From the NCBI RefSeq assembly GCF_902859895.1, contig NZ_CADIKM010000012.1, forward strand, positions 1 to 64,000: a stretch of DNA of 64,000 nucleotides, given 5' to 3'. Source of the DNA: Pararobbsia alpina. GTDB taxonomy: Bacteria; Pseudomonadota; Gammaproteobacteria; Burkholderiales; Burkholderiaceae. The position numbers and the translations under genes were made by a program. Below are positions 1 to 8,001 of this stretch, in pieces (positions within the stretch are counted from its first letter, which is position 1; the number at the start of each line of letters is the position of its first letter). The notes below the pieces were generated by a model. It saw only the letters and a list, made by a program, of their open reading frames with translations. It ran no database searches and was not told where the DNA came from.

Positions 1-1
1 C

Positions 2-1150
2 AGGCGCCGCGCGCCGGGGGTGACGGATACCGTGCTGCACTTCGCGACGATCATTACCCCGGATGCCGACCCGGTGAAACGGCGCGGCATGCTCGACGTC
101 CTCGAACACTATTTTGCCGACAAGAACGCATCGCCGCTCGGCGCGACGCCGCCGCTACGAAGCTCGCGCAAGATGATGTTCATGGTCAATCGCCGTTGGG
201 AGTTGCACGTATGGGAGCTTCACGGCCCGCCGGCGACCTGGCACGACCAACTCAGGCAACATCTCGCGCAGCAGCCTGTGTTCGCGGTGCTATCGGGACT
301 TGGCGGCCGGAACTGGGCGCCCGTCCACGAGTTCTGCGAGCAGGAAGCTGTGCCATGTCTTTTCCCCAACGTGGATGTACCGGTCGAATCGGAGCGCGAC
401 TTTTACTCTCTGTACTTCTCGAAGGGTGTTCTGCTCGAGGCCGACATGATCGCGAAACGGATTATCGATACCCGTGCGGACTCGTCGGCCGGAGTGGTAA
501 AAACGGCGCGACAGATCTATCGCACGGGCGATAGCGGCGAGGCCGGCGCGCAGGCGCTGAGTATCGCGCTCAAGGGGCATGGCATAGCGATATCAAACCA
601 CGCGCTGGCGCCAGGCGAGAGTGTCGCCGCCGCAATGCGAAGTGCCCAAGGCGCGGATGTACTGGTGCTGTGGTTGCGTCCGGCGGACATCGCCGCCATG
701 GGCGACAAGCCCCCTGTGTCGACGAAGGTTTTTGTATCTGGACTGATGGGTGGCCTCGACCGCACGCCGCTACCGGCGAACTGGCGAGGGACGGCGCGTC
801 TTGCTTATCCGGTCGACCTACCGGAGAAGCGACGCGTGCGCGTCGACTATGCGTTCGGATGGTTCGCGATCCGGCAGATTCCGATCGTCGACGAGCGCGT
901 GCAGGCGGACACCTATCTTGCTTGCGGACTTCTCGCGGAGACGCTCAGTCACATGGTCGATGCCTTCGTCAGGGACTATCTCGTCGAGCGCATCGACGAC
1001 ATGCTCGAACACCGGATACTCACTGGCTACTATCCACGGCTGACGCTGGCGCCTGGTCAGCGATATGCATCGAAGGGCGGCTATATGGTCCGATTTGCAC
1101 AACCCGATGGCATGAGGCTCGTTGCCGACGGCGAATGGATCGTGCCATAG
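2..1150 (+). CDS. Periplasmic-binding-fold protein (ABC substrate-binding-like), 5' end outside window
   Basis: About 380 residues are visible. The frame is open to the left edge, so the GTG at position 20 is probably an internal valine and the true start lies upstream. The protein has the alternating strand/helix texture of type I periplasmic binding proteins, with blocks such as VFAVLSGLGGRNWAPVHEFC and ADVLVLWLRPADIA, and ends at TAG 1148. Similar proteins in Burkholderiaceae are annotated as ABC substrate-binding proteins of quinoprotein dehydrogenase loci, sometimes with an N-terminal cytochrome c domain. That fits the SCO chaperone and NarL-type regulators downstream but is only inference. 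The ligand is unknown. Confidence 0.6.
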   Translation, partial: RRRAPGVTDTVLHFATIITPDADPVKRRGMLDVLEHYFADKNASPLGATPPLRSSRKMMFMVNRRWELHVWELHGPPATWHDQLRQHLAQQPVFAVLSGLGGRNWAPVHEFCEQEAVPCLFPNVDVPVESERDFYSLYFSKGVLLEADMIAKRIIDTRADSSAGVVKTARQIYRTGDSGEAGAQALSIALKGHGIAISNHALAPGESVAAAMRSAQGADVLVLWLRPADIAAMGDKPPVSTKVFVSGLMGGLDRTPLPANWRGTARLAYPVDLPEKRRVRVDYAFGWFAIRQIPIVDERVQADTYLACGLLAETLSHMVDAFVRDYLVERIDDMLEHRILTGYYPRLTLAPGQRYASKGGYMVRFAQPDGMRLVADGEWIVP

Positions 1151-1155
1151 ACACC

Positions 1156-1806
1156 TCATCCTGACTGCTGGCTCAGCAATCGATGATAGAGATCGAGTAC
1201 GCGTGGCACGTACTGGCGCGTCTCGGGTACGGGCGGAATGCGATAGCCGGCGCGAATCACGGCATTTTCTCCGGCGTTGTAGGCGGCTAGAGCGAGTTCC
1301 ATATCATCCTTGAACAGGTCAAGCAGGAAGCGCAGATAGCGGGCGCCCGCCAGTACGTTGTCGCGCGGATTGAACATGTCGCCGTCTGAAAAGCGCCGCG
1401 CTGTCTCCGGCATCAGTTGCATGAGCCCAAGTGCCCCTTTGACGGATACCGCGTTGGGGTTGTAGCGCGATTCGATGTCGATCACAGCGCGCAATAGCTC
1501 AGGCTGCAGGCGAACGGTGCGGCTTGCTTCGTTGATCACATCCGCAAAGCGGGTGATATCGGTACGCGTTGAGAGCGCGACTTTCGCACGTTTGGCCGCA
1601 AGCGGGGCGGACGGATCGCCGGCCACGATGACGGCTAGTCCGGCTTTTCCAGGCGTGTTTGTCAGAACGATCGCGCCCTTGCTATCGACCGCGCCGAATA
1701 TGTCCGCATGCACGATTCCAGCCGACGCCATCCCAAGGGTTATTAAGACAACCCGCATGGCGTTTATCGACAGCAAGGAAGGGCGTCGGCGCATGGGAAA
1801 TTTCAC
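1156..1806 (-). CDS. Lytic transglycosylase, SLT domain
   Basis: The 216-residue protein has an N-terminal membrane segment or signal peptide (about residues 17-34, ending near VHA). A goose-lysozyme-like SLT domain follows from about residue 90. The catalytic glutamate is Glu112 in the IESRYNP motif, followed by the family motifs GLMQLMPETA and AYNAGENAV. Such periplasmic enzymes cleave peptidoglycan to form 1,6-anhydro-muropeptides and often clear space for envelope machines. The gene converges on the upstream gene with a 5-bp gap. It reads away from the response regulator at 2385, from which an AT-rich intergenic region separates it. Confidence 0.9.
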   Translation of the reverse strand: MKFPMRRRPSLLSINAMRVVLITLGMASAGIVHADIFGAVDSKGAIVLTNTPGKAGLAVIVAGDPSAPLAAKRAKVALSTRTDITRFADVINEASRTVRLQPELLRAVIDIESRYNPNAVSVKGALGLMQLMPETARRFSDGDMFNPRDNVLAGARYLRFLLDLFKDDMELALAAYNAGENAVIRAGYRIPPVPETRQYVPRVLDLYHRLLSQQSG

Positions 1807-2384
1807 TCCGCCTCGTCATTGTGAAGCGCAGAAAAGGACCGCTGCAATGGGGCACCTTCCTACTTTTCAATGGGCTACACAGGTGCTTTCATACTCCGTA
1901 CAAAAGAGTTACATTCGTAATAAAGTAAAACGAAATGTCGATTTCGCCACCATTGAAACTGCAATCAGCGAAAGGGAGAAATCCTAAAAGAAGACGGTTT
2001 TCGCAATGATATTGATTCGCATTATTAGCAATCCGGATCTTGGCCGTCGATTTTCATTTTTGAAACGTTTTACCCCTGATTTCTTTATTTCCGTTTGTTT
2101 CGCGGAGTGCATTCGCATGCCGAAACGATCTTCGCGATGATGGCCTGATCCCTTGCCAGATGGGCTCACAGCGCGAGGATCAACTAAATGTATCAGCGTC
2201 AGCGCCAATTTTAGGATTAGAAAGAGTAAGAAACTCTTTAAAAGGGAATTGAAAGAATTAATTAAAAGAAAACTGAAAGCTAAATGAAAGACGTAGTGCG
2301 AGAAATTAGAAACAAAGGGCGTGTGAAACGTTCTGCGACGGCTGGTATCTATCCAGCCCCCCATCCGAACGAGGAGTGGCGATC
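1807..2384. promoter_or_regulatory. AT-rich divergent intergenic region
   Basis: This 578-bp region lies between the lytic transglycosylase (minus) and a response regulator (plus), so it should hold both promoters. The stretch from about 1880 to 2340 is much richer in A and T than the flanking genes. It includes a 7-bp perfect inverted repeat, AAAGAGT (2221-2227) and ACTCTTT (2233-2239). I see no convincing gene in it. AT-rich DNA in a GC-rich genome often binds H-NS-like proteins, which is inference here. Confidence 0.5.
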
Positions 2385-3179
2385 GTGAATGTCAAATATC
2401 GCGTGTTGATTGCCGAGGATCATGATTTGCTGCGCAATGGTTTGTGTTCGATGCTCGCCGCACAAGGCGAGTTTGATGTCATTGGCGAGGCGCGAGATGG
2501 CAAGGAGGCTTGTCGGATCGCAATGACACTCGCTCCCGATCTGATCCTGATGGATCTGTCCATGCGCGGGATGAATGGAATCGATGCAAGCGCAGCCATC
2601 AAACGCCGCTCTCCGCCCGTTCGCATCGTGGCTCTGACCGTTCACCAGAACGAAGAGTATGTGCGCGAGGCGCTACGGGCAGGCGTCGATGGCTATGTGC
2701 TGAAAGACGTCTCGTTCGACGAACTGCTCGTTGCCATGCGATCCGTCATGCAGGGTAAGAAACATCTGAGTGCCAACATATACGGCTATATGGTCGACTC
2801 GTTCATCACAGGGCGCGAGGCGGCGGTACCCAAAAAGGCGTGGGACATCCTGACAGCTCGCGAGCGCAGCGTGCTCAAGCTGATTGCGGAAGGGCGGACC
2901 AACCGGCAGGTCGGGCAGTATCTGAATCTCAGTCCGAAGACGATCGAAAAGTACCGCGCCAGCGTGATGCACAAGCTCGCCATCGAGAATCTGACCGAGC
3001 TGGTGCTGGTGGCGATCAGCATGGGCTTGCTGACGTCACTGGCTTCGAAGTGCGCCGAGCCGGATGCAGACGAAAGGTATGCGCGTGTGCCGTTGGAGCA
3101 CCTGGAACCGCCGACGTCCGAGCCCGGCCAAAGTCCTGCGTCGCCAATCTCCCGGCTGAGCGGAACGGCGGCGGGTTAA
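2385..3179 (+). CDS. NarL/FixJ-family response regulator
   Basis: I chose GTG 2385 as the start because GAGGAG (2371-2376) lies 8 bases before it. The alternative GTG at 2376 overlaps that ribosome site. The product is about 264 residues. A receiver domain (1-120) has the acidic pair ED at 11-12, the phospho-acceptor Asp57 in DLILMDLSM and Lys107. A LuxR-type helix-turn-helix (about 155-215) contains TARERSVLKLIAEGRTNRQV and SPKTIEKYR. It converges with the histidine kinase at 3210-4340, its likely partner, and is paralogous to the regulator at 5446. Regulators of this type control quinoprotein/alcohol oxidation genes in Pseudomonas and Burkholderia, but the target here is unknown. Confidence 0.9.
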   Translation: MNVKYRVLIAEDHDLLRNGLCSMLAAQGEFDVIGEARDGKEACRIAMTLAPDLILMDLSMRGMNGIDASAAIKRRSPPVRIVALTVHQNEEYVREALRAGVDGYVLKDVSFDELLVAMRSVMQGKKHLSANIYGYMVDSFITGREAAVPKKAWDILTARERSVLKLIAEGRTNRQVGQYLNLSPKTIEKYRASVMHKLAIENLTELVLVAISMGLLTSLASKCAEPDADERYARVPLEHLEPPTSEPGQSPASPISRLSGTAAG

Positions 3180-3209
3180 GCGATCACGCGTGGCCGCTGG
3201 ATGGGTGCT

Positions 3210-4340
3210 TCACAGCACCCAACTCGCAGACACGACTGTTCCGCTGACTCCGGAAGAGTGGACAGAGAGAAGACCACCTTGCGATTCGACGCGCTGTTGC
3301 ATGCCAACCAGACCGAGACCTGCCAGACTCATTTCGTCCGGCGGGAGTGGCCGCGTATCGTATCCGATGCCGTTATCCTGAATCGTCAGCAGCAGACTGG
3401 CATGGGTGCGCTGAAAGTCGAGTCTGACTTCGCTCGCTTGTGCATGCTTGACCGTGTTATTGAGCGCTTCCTGCGCCACCCGGAAGATGTCGGCTTTGAG
3501 ATGCTCCGGCACGTCACGGTCGTCGACATCGAAATGGAAGGTCACGACGAGTTTTTCAGCGCTGCGCTCGACGCGCCGGCAGAGCGTGCTCAGCGCCGCA
3601 GGCAAACCTAGCCGCTCCAGTGCAAGTGGACGCAGTTCGTCGCAGATCTGCCGCATTTCTCCGATCGTGTCACGGATCTGCAGCACCGTGGCATCGAGCT
3701 GCTGCTCAACGTCCTCGGTTTTTCCGCGGCCCAGACGCATTCGCGCATCCTCGACCATCAGCTTGATCAGCGTCAGTGCTTGCCCTAGTCCGTCGTGCAA
3801 ATCCGCTGCGAGGCGCTGGCGTTCTATTTGCTGACCCATCATCAGGTACGTGAGCCGATCGCGTGCGTCTGCACCGGCAACGGTGCTCCCGTTTGCAGGC
3901 GCGTCTGATTCAAGCGGTTCTTCGAAAAGCGTGAGTTGGGCACGGTCTTTCTCATGTTCCGCTGCGATCCGCTGCTGGTGCAGCGTGAGGCGCAGCGGCC
4001 GACCGGCCCGCCCCATCAGCATCGTGCTGAAAGAACGAAACTCGCTGGCGCTTTCCACGGACAACTGCATACCCAGGGCAACTCGATTGGCCTCGGGTGC
4101 CAAGGCCAGCAATTGCCGGCCTACCAGCTCACCACTGGCGTAGCCGAGCAGCGTCGCCGCGCTCCGGTTAACCGACAGAAACGATCCATCCGGGGAAACA
4201 ATCGCCAACGCCGCGCCACGCGCATCGGGAACGCAGCCTGTTTGCGGTTCGTCAAGCCGGACCGCGATGCCCAACTTGCGCATCGCCTCGGTCAGATCAC
4301 GCAGCTTCAGCTGCCGTCGCTCGGGCTGAGAGGCATCCAT
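3210..4340 (-). CDS. NarX-like sensor histidine kinase (PAS, HisKA_3, HATPase)
   Basis: The 376-residue protein has no evident membrane segment, so it is probably a cytoplasmic sensor. A PAS domain spans about 40-125 and includes IVSPDGSFLSVNRSAATLLGY. The HisKA_3 dimerisation domain carries the phospho-acceptor His182 in RLAADLHDGLGQ. The C-terminal ATPase domain has an N box at ALNNTVKHAQA, DNGIGYD and GLGLVGMQQR. HisKA_3 kinases pair with NarL-type regulators, and two flank this gene (2385 and 5446). It ends 30 bp from the convergent regulator and reads away from the SCO gene. Confidence 0.92.
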   Translation of the reverse strand: MDASQPERRQLKLRDLTEAMRKLGIAVRLDEPQTGCVPDARGAALAIVSPDGSFLSVNRSAATLLGYASGELVGRQLLALAPEANRVALGMQLSVESASEFRSFSTMLMGRAGRPLRLTLHQQRIAAEHEKDRAQLTLFEEPLESDAPANGSTVAGADARDRLTYLMMGQQIERQRLAADLHDGLGQALTLIKLMVEDARMRLGRGKTEDVEQQLDATVLQIRDTIGEMRQICDELRPLALERLGLPAALSTLCRRVERSAEKLVVTFHFDVDDRDVPEHLKADIFRVAQEALNNTVKHAQASEVRLDFQRTHASLLLTIQDNGIGYDTRPLPPDEMSLAGLGLVGMQQRVESQGGLLSVHSSGVSGTVVSASWVL

Positions 4341-4624
4341 GGGACCTCCGGGCGAGTTGGCTCAAGCAGGCCTCAAGCCATTGGTCAATTGTAAGCCGCT
4401 GGAGCGGTCCGCGGCAACGGGGCATATACGGGCTGTGAGGGAGGTAGATCCTGGGTGTTGCCTGGCGGAGCTTCCCTCGGGTGGACATACCCTACCGCTG
4501 TTTGGGGGGCTTCATCCAATGACGCATCACGCCAGATTCATGAGACTGAGCTGACAGGCAGGAGGCATGCGACGACGCTCCTCCGGACGCGCTCTGTCCT
4601 TACTTCACGATTCTGGAGGTCGCA
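4341..4624. promoter_or_regulatory. Divergent promoter region, kinase / SCO chaperone
   Basis: This 284-bp gap lies between the starts of the sensor kinase (minus) and the SCO gene (plus) and should hold both promoters. CTGGAGG just before ATG 4625 is the SCO ribosome site. I see no clear operator. The minus-strand sequence around 4440-4453 contains GGATCTACC, which recurs before gspG near 6156 and could be a shared element. Confidence 0.35.
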
Positions 4625-5416
4625 ATGAAGATCACTCGCAGATTGATGGTCGGTGCCCTCTTGCTGGCAGGGGCAGGGGCAGGACCGGCCGGCGCCGAAA
4701 CGGCAAGTGCGACGGACGCGGATGCGACTGGCAGCGCAGCAATGGAGGCGCACCATCACGACAAGATGGCGGGCATGCAGCCGGCAGCCGCCGGAGAGCC
4801 GGCCGACGACACCGCAATGGAAGCGCCCCAACATGCGACGATGGCCGCCATGCAGACTGAGCCCGCACCATCCGCCACCGAGGATGTCGCGATGCCTGCG
4901 CACCATCACGACATGACGGCGGGCACGATGCGTTCGACGGTGGACTACCCGCTTCCGCCGGTAACGTTGATCCGGGACGACGGCACGGAGGTCTCGCTTG
5001 TCGACGAGTTGAACGACGGTCGCCCAGTCGTTCTGACCTTTATCTATACGACGTGCACGACCATCTGCCCGATGATCAGCCAGACGTTCGAGGAACTTCA
5101 GGACAAGCTCGGCGGCGATCGAGACAGGGTGCATATGGTCTCAATCTCGATCGACCCCGAGCAGGACACGCCCGCCCGCTTGAGAGCGTACGCCGCGAGG
5201 TTCGATGCAGGCCCCGAGTGGCAGTACTACACCGGCACGGTCGAAGCCAGCATCGCCGCACAACGCGCGTTCAACGTCTATCGCGGCGACAAGATGAATC
5301 ACACGGCGGTTGCGTTTTTCCGCTCCGCGCCGGGCAAGCCGTGGCTGCGCATCGACGGTCTCGCGACGCCCGCGGAACTGCTTGATGCCTATCACGAAGT
5401 GGTCGCATCGAACTAG
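4625..5416 (+). CDS. SCO1/SenC/PrrC-family copper chaperone with His/Met-rich linker
   Basis: The 263-residue protein has a signal peptide (to about residue 24). A low-complexity linker (about 38-102) repeats the pattern HHHDKMAGMQ / PQHATMAAMQ / HHHDMTAGT. The thioredoxin-fold SCO domain follows (about 105-263) with the copper-binding CTTICP motif (Cys144, Cys148) and the distal ligand His226 in MNHTAVAFF. SCO proteins deliver copper to the CuA site of cytochrome oxidases or act as periplasmic thiol/copper sensors. The linker looks like an added metal-binding arm. It is followed after 29 bp by a response regulator on the same strand, so they may be co-transcribed. Confidence 0.93.
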   Translation: MKITRRLMVGALLLAGAGAGPAGAETASATDADATGSAAMEAHHHDKMAGMQPAAAGEPADDTAMEAPQHATMAAMQTEPAPSATEDVAMPAHHHDMTAGTMRSTVDYPLPPVTLIRDDGTEVSLVDELNDGRPVVLTFIYTTCTTICPMISQTFEELQDKLGGDRDRVHMVSISIDPEQDTPARLRAYAARFDAGPEWQYYTGTVEASIAAQRAFNVYRGDKMNHTAVAFFRSAPGKPWLRIDGLATPAELLDAYHEVVASN

Positions 5417-5445
5417 TCGCGGGCGTTCCGGCGAGGAGCGAAAAA

Positions 5446-6135
5446 TTGGAGAAGAAGCACCGTGTGCTCGTTGCCGAAGACCAGCATCTTCTGCGCAGCG
5501 GGCTCTGCAACATGGTTGCGTCCCTGCACGACTACACGATTTCCGGCGAGGCGAAGGACGGACTCGAGGTATGCCGCCTCGCCACGGCGCTGATGCCGGA
5601 CCTGATACTGATGGATCTCTCGATGCCGGGCAGAAGCGGCATCGAGGCGATTGCTGTCATCAAACGGAATACGCCGCAGATCCGTATCATCGTCCTGACC
5701 ATTCACTGCAGCGACCAGTACGTGAACGAGTCGCTCGCAGCGGGTGCGGACGGCTATGTCATCAAGGACGCGTCGTTCGACGAACTCGTCAGCGAGATGC
5801 GTCTTGTGATGCAAGGCAAAAGAAACGGCGCCTTCGATGGCAACCGCCACCGCAGCCACTCGCTGGACCTGCTCCCCGACCTCCCGCACCACACGCAGAT
5901 CTGGAACACCTTGACCGGCCGCGAACGCACGGTGCTGCGGCTCGTCGCTGAAGGCCGCACGAATCGCCAGGTCGGTGAGCACCTGAGGCTCAGTCCAAAA
6001 ACGATAGAAAAACACCGCTCGAACCTGATGCGCAAACTGGGCGTCACGAACGTGACCGGGCTCGTACGCCTGGCGGTCGACATGGGTGTGCTCGCGCTGC
6101 CGGACACAGCTGACCCATTGAACCGCCTTCCTTGA
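5446..6135 (+). CDS. NarL/FixJ-family response regulator, paralogue of 2385-3179
   Basis: The predicted start is TTG 5446, with GGAG about 9 bases upstream; this unusual codon gives MEKKHRVLVAEDQH, which aligns with the other regulator. The 229-residue protein has Asp57 in DLILMDLSM and a Lys in GYVIKDASF. Its LuxR helix-turn-helix contains TGRERTVLRLVAEGRTNRQV. It lacks the extra C-terminal tail of the first regulator, and the linker carries a His-rich patch (RHRSHSLDLLPDLPHHTQ). It may share the kinase at 3210. Its position just before gspG makes it a candidate regulator of the secretion operon, which is inference. Confidence 0.9.
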   Translation: MEKKHRVLVAEDQHLLRSGLCNMVASLHDYTISGEAKDGLEVCRLATALMPDLILMDLSMPGRSGIEAIAVIKRNTPQIRIIVLTIHCSDQYVNESLAAGADGYVIKDASFDELVSEMRLVMQGKRNGAFDGNRHRSHSLDLLPDLPHHTQIWNTLTGRERTVLRLVAEGRTNRQVGEHLRLSPKTIEKHRSNLMRKLGVTNVTGLVRLAVDMGVLALPDTADPLNRLP

Positions 6136-6160
6136 ACGACCTCGTAACTGGGGGGGATCT

Positions 6161-6180
6161 ACCCATCCCTTTGGACGGGT
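6161..6180. promoter_or_regulatory. Imperfect palindrome upstream of gspG
   Basis: ACCCATCC and GGACGGGT form 8-bp arms with one mismatch around CTTT. The site lies about 110 bp before gspG, directly after a gene for a DNA-binding response regulator. The 136-bp gap has no gene. A regulator-binding site is plausible but unproven. Confidence 0.35.
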
Positions 6181-6271
6181 CTCCCTACTTATTGCCGTTG
6201 TCGACCTGAACAAGAATGCATCAAACGGCTTCGATCACACGGAGCCCTGAGTCGATAGACGGGGAGAAGAC

Positions 6272-6754
6272 GTGCGCAACGAAGTGTCCTCGATCAGCTC
6301 TCTTGCCCGCGAGCGTACGAAGCGCACGGGGTCGGCTCGACACCGCCTTCGCCGCGATGCTGGGTTCACGCTGCTCGAACTGCTCGTGGTCATGGTCATC
6401 ATCGGCCTGCTCGCCGGACTCGTCGCACCGAGATACTTCGAGCAGGTCGGCAAGTCGAACACGAAAATCGCGCGTGCGCAGATCGACTCGTTGAGCAAGG
6501 CGCTCGACCAGTACCGGCTCGATATGGGCGCGTATCCAACCACAGAGGAAAGTCTGCAGGCCCTGATGACCAAGCCGCAGGACGCGTCGCGCTGGAGCGG
6601 CCCGTATCTGCAGAAGGCGGTGCCGCCGGACCCGTGGAATCGACCGTATCAGTATCGCTCGCCCGGCGAGCACAGTGACTACGATCTGTACTCGCTCGGC
6701 AAGGATGGTCAGGTGGGTGGCACGGGTGAGAACACGGATGTCACGTCCTGGTAG
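6272..6754 (+). CDS. gspG: Type II secretion major pseudopilin GspG
   Basis: The start GTG 6272 is preceded by GGGGAGAAGAC. The 160-residue protein has a long basic leader and the prepilin cleavage motif GFTLLELLVV: cleavage after Gly31, Phe32 as the new N-terminus and the conserved Glu36. A hydrophobic assembly helix follows. The C-terminal domain shows GspG signatures DQYRLDMGAYPTTEESLQAL, GPYLQK, DPWNRPYQYRSPG and DYDLYSLGKDG. The protein forms the short pseudopilus that drives substrates through the secretin. It is the first gene of an operon reaching 16095. The leader (31 residues) is longer than usual for GspG. Confidence 0.95.
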   Translation: MRNEVSSISSLARERTKRTGSARHRLRRDAGFTLLELLVVMVIIGLLAGLVAPRYFEQVGKSNTKIARAQIDSLSKALDQYRLDMGAYPTTEESLQALMTKPQDASRWSGPYLQKAVPPDPWNRPYQYRSPGEHSDYDLYSLGKDGQVGGTGENTDVTSW

Positions 6755-6779
6755 TGCGCTGGCGTCAAGGAGAATCGAT

Positions 6780-7982
6780 GTGAAGTACCTGGTGCGCGTC
6801 TTCGATATCAGCGGTGCGGTTCAAACGCTACGCGTCGACTGCGATTCTTCTGCAACGGCGACGGCGCTTGCGCGCGCCAGAGGACTTCGTGTGGTGTCGG
6901 TTCGCCCCGCTGGGCGCCAGCGGCGCCGCCATCTGAGCTGGGCCGCGATGCCCGCAGCGAGGTTCAACGTCGAGCTGTTCGCGCGTGAACTGGCCGCGCT
7001 GCTGGAGGCCGGCGTCGGCGTGGTCGACGCATTGCGTACGCTCGGAGGCAACGATCGCCGCGAATCATCGGCATGGGTCTATCGCGATCTGTTGCGGCAT
7101 CTTGAAGAGGGCCGGTCGCTGTCGTCGGCGCTCGAGCAGGCGAGCCACGTATTTCCGCCGGTGCTGGTCGCGTGCGTCAAAGCCAGTGAGCAGACCGGCG
7201 GCCTCGCCGACAGCCTGACGCGCTATTCACGCAACAGCGCGTTGCTTCACGAACTCCGCTCACGCGTGGTGTCGGCCGCAATCTATCCTTCCGTGCTGCT
7301 GCTCGTGGGCGCAGCCGTTGTACTGTTCCTGCTGGGCTTCGTCGTGCCACGGTTTGCGACCTTACTCGAACACAGTGGTCGCGAGCTGCCCCTATTGTCG
7401 AAAATGCTGATCCTGTGGGGCGGCATGGTGCATGCCCACGGGACGGAACTCACTGTCAGCCTCGCCGTGCTGGTGGTGACGACCGCTATCGCGCTGCGCC
7501 GGCCCACGGTGCGGAACTGGATCGCGGACCGTCTGCTCGCGTTGCCAGGCATCGGTCAGCACTTTCGAGTCTTTCGGCAGTCGCAGTTCTTCCGCACGAC
7601 GGCGATGCTGGTCGATGGAGGCATTCCCGCCGTTCGCGCTTTTGATCTTGCTCGCGAGCTGGTCGGCCGTGCCGATCAGGCTGCAGTCACATCGGCCATG
7701 CAACAGGTGCGCAATGGAACAAAGATGTCCGATGCGTTCCAGCAGACCGGCCTTGCCAACGCGATCACCTATCGCCTGCTCACGGTCGCAGAGAAGACGG
7801 GCGGACTCGGTCCCGTCCTCGACCGTATCGCAGCGTTTCAGGAAGCGCAGGTGTCGCGCACGATCGATCTGATTTCGCGACTCATCGAGCCCGCGATGAT
7901 GATTTTCATCGGCGTGGTGATCGGCGGCATTGTCGTGTTGATGTATATGCCGATCTTCGAAATTGCATCGAGCATCGAGTAG
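6780..7982 (+). CDS. gspF: Type II secretion inner-membrane platform protein GspF
   Basis: The frame is open further upstream, but GTG 6780 follows AAGGAGAATCGAT and gives MKYLVRVFDISG, typical of the family; the product is about 400 residues. It carries two GspF-type repeats, about 65-190 (FARELAALLEAGVGVVDALRTL) and about 265-390 (FRTTAMLVDGGIPAVRAFDLA, ending in MFIGVVIGGIVVLMYMPIFEI). Three membrane segments are visible, near residues 175, 220 and 375. GspF/PilC proteins link the ATPase to the assembling pseudopilus. It lies 25 bp after gspG and just before gspE. Confidence 0.93.
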   Translation: MKYLVRVFDISGAVQTLRVDCDSSATATALARARGLRVVSVRPAGRQRRRHLSWAAMPAARFNVELFARELAALLEAGVGVVDALRTLGGNDRRESSAWVYRDLLRHLEEGRSLSSALEQASHVFPPVLVACVKASEQTGGLADSLTRYSRNSALLHELRSRVVSAAIYPSVLLLVGAAVVLFLLGFVVPRFATLLEHSGRELPLLSKMLILWGGMVHAHGTELTVSLAVLVVTTAIALRRPTVRNWIADRLLALPGIGQHFRVFRQSQFFRTTAMLVDGGIPAVRAFDLARELVGRADQAAVTSAMQQVRNGTKMSDAFQQTGLANAITYRLLTVAEKTGGLGPVLDRIAAFQEAQVSRTIDLISRLIEPAMMIFIGVVIGGIVVLMYMPIFEIASSIE

Positions 7983-8001
7983 TGAGGCGTTGGGGAATTG
8001 C

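Noticed and set aside
1984-2364. 126-codon minus-strand frame in the AT-rich gap
   Set aside because: Composition follows the AT-rich DNA, no family resemblance and no ribosome site.
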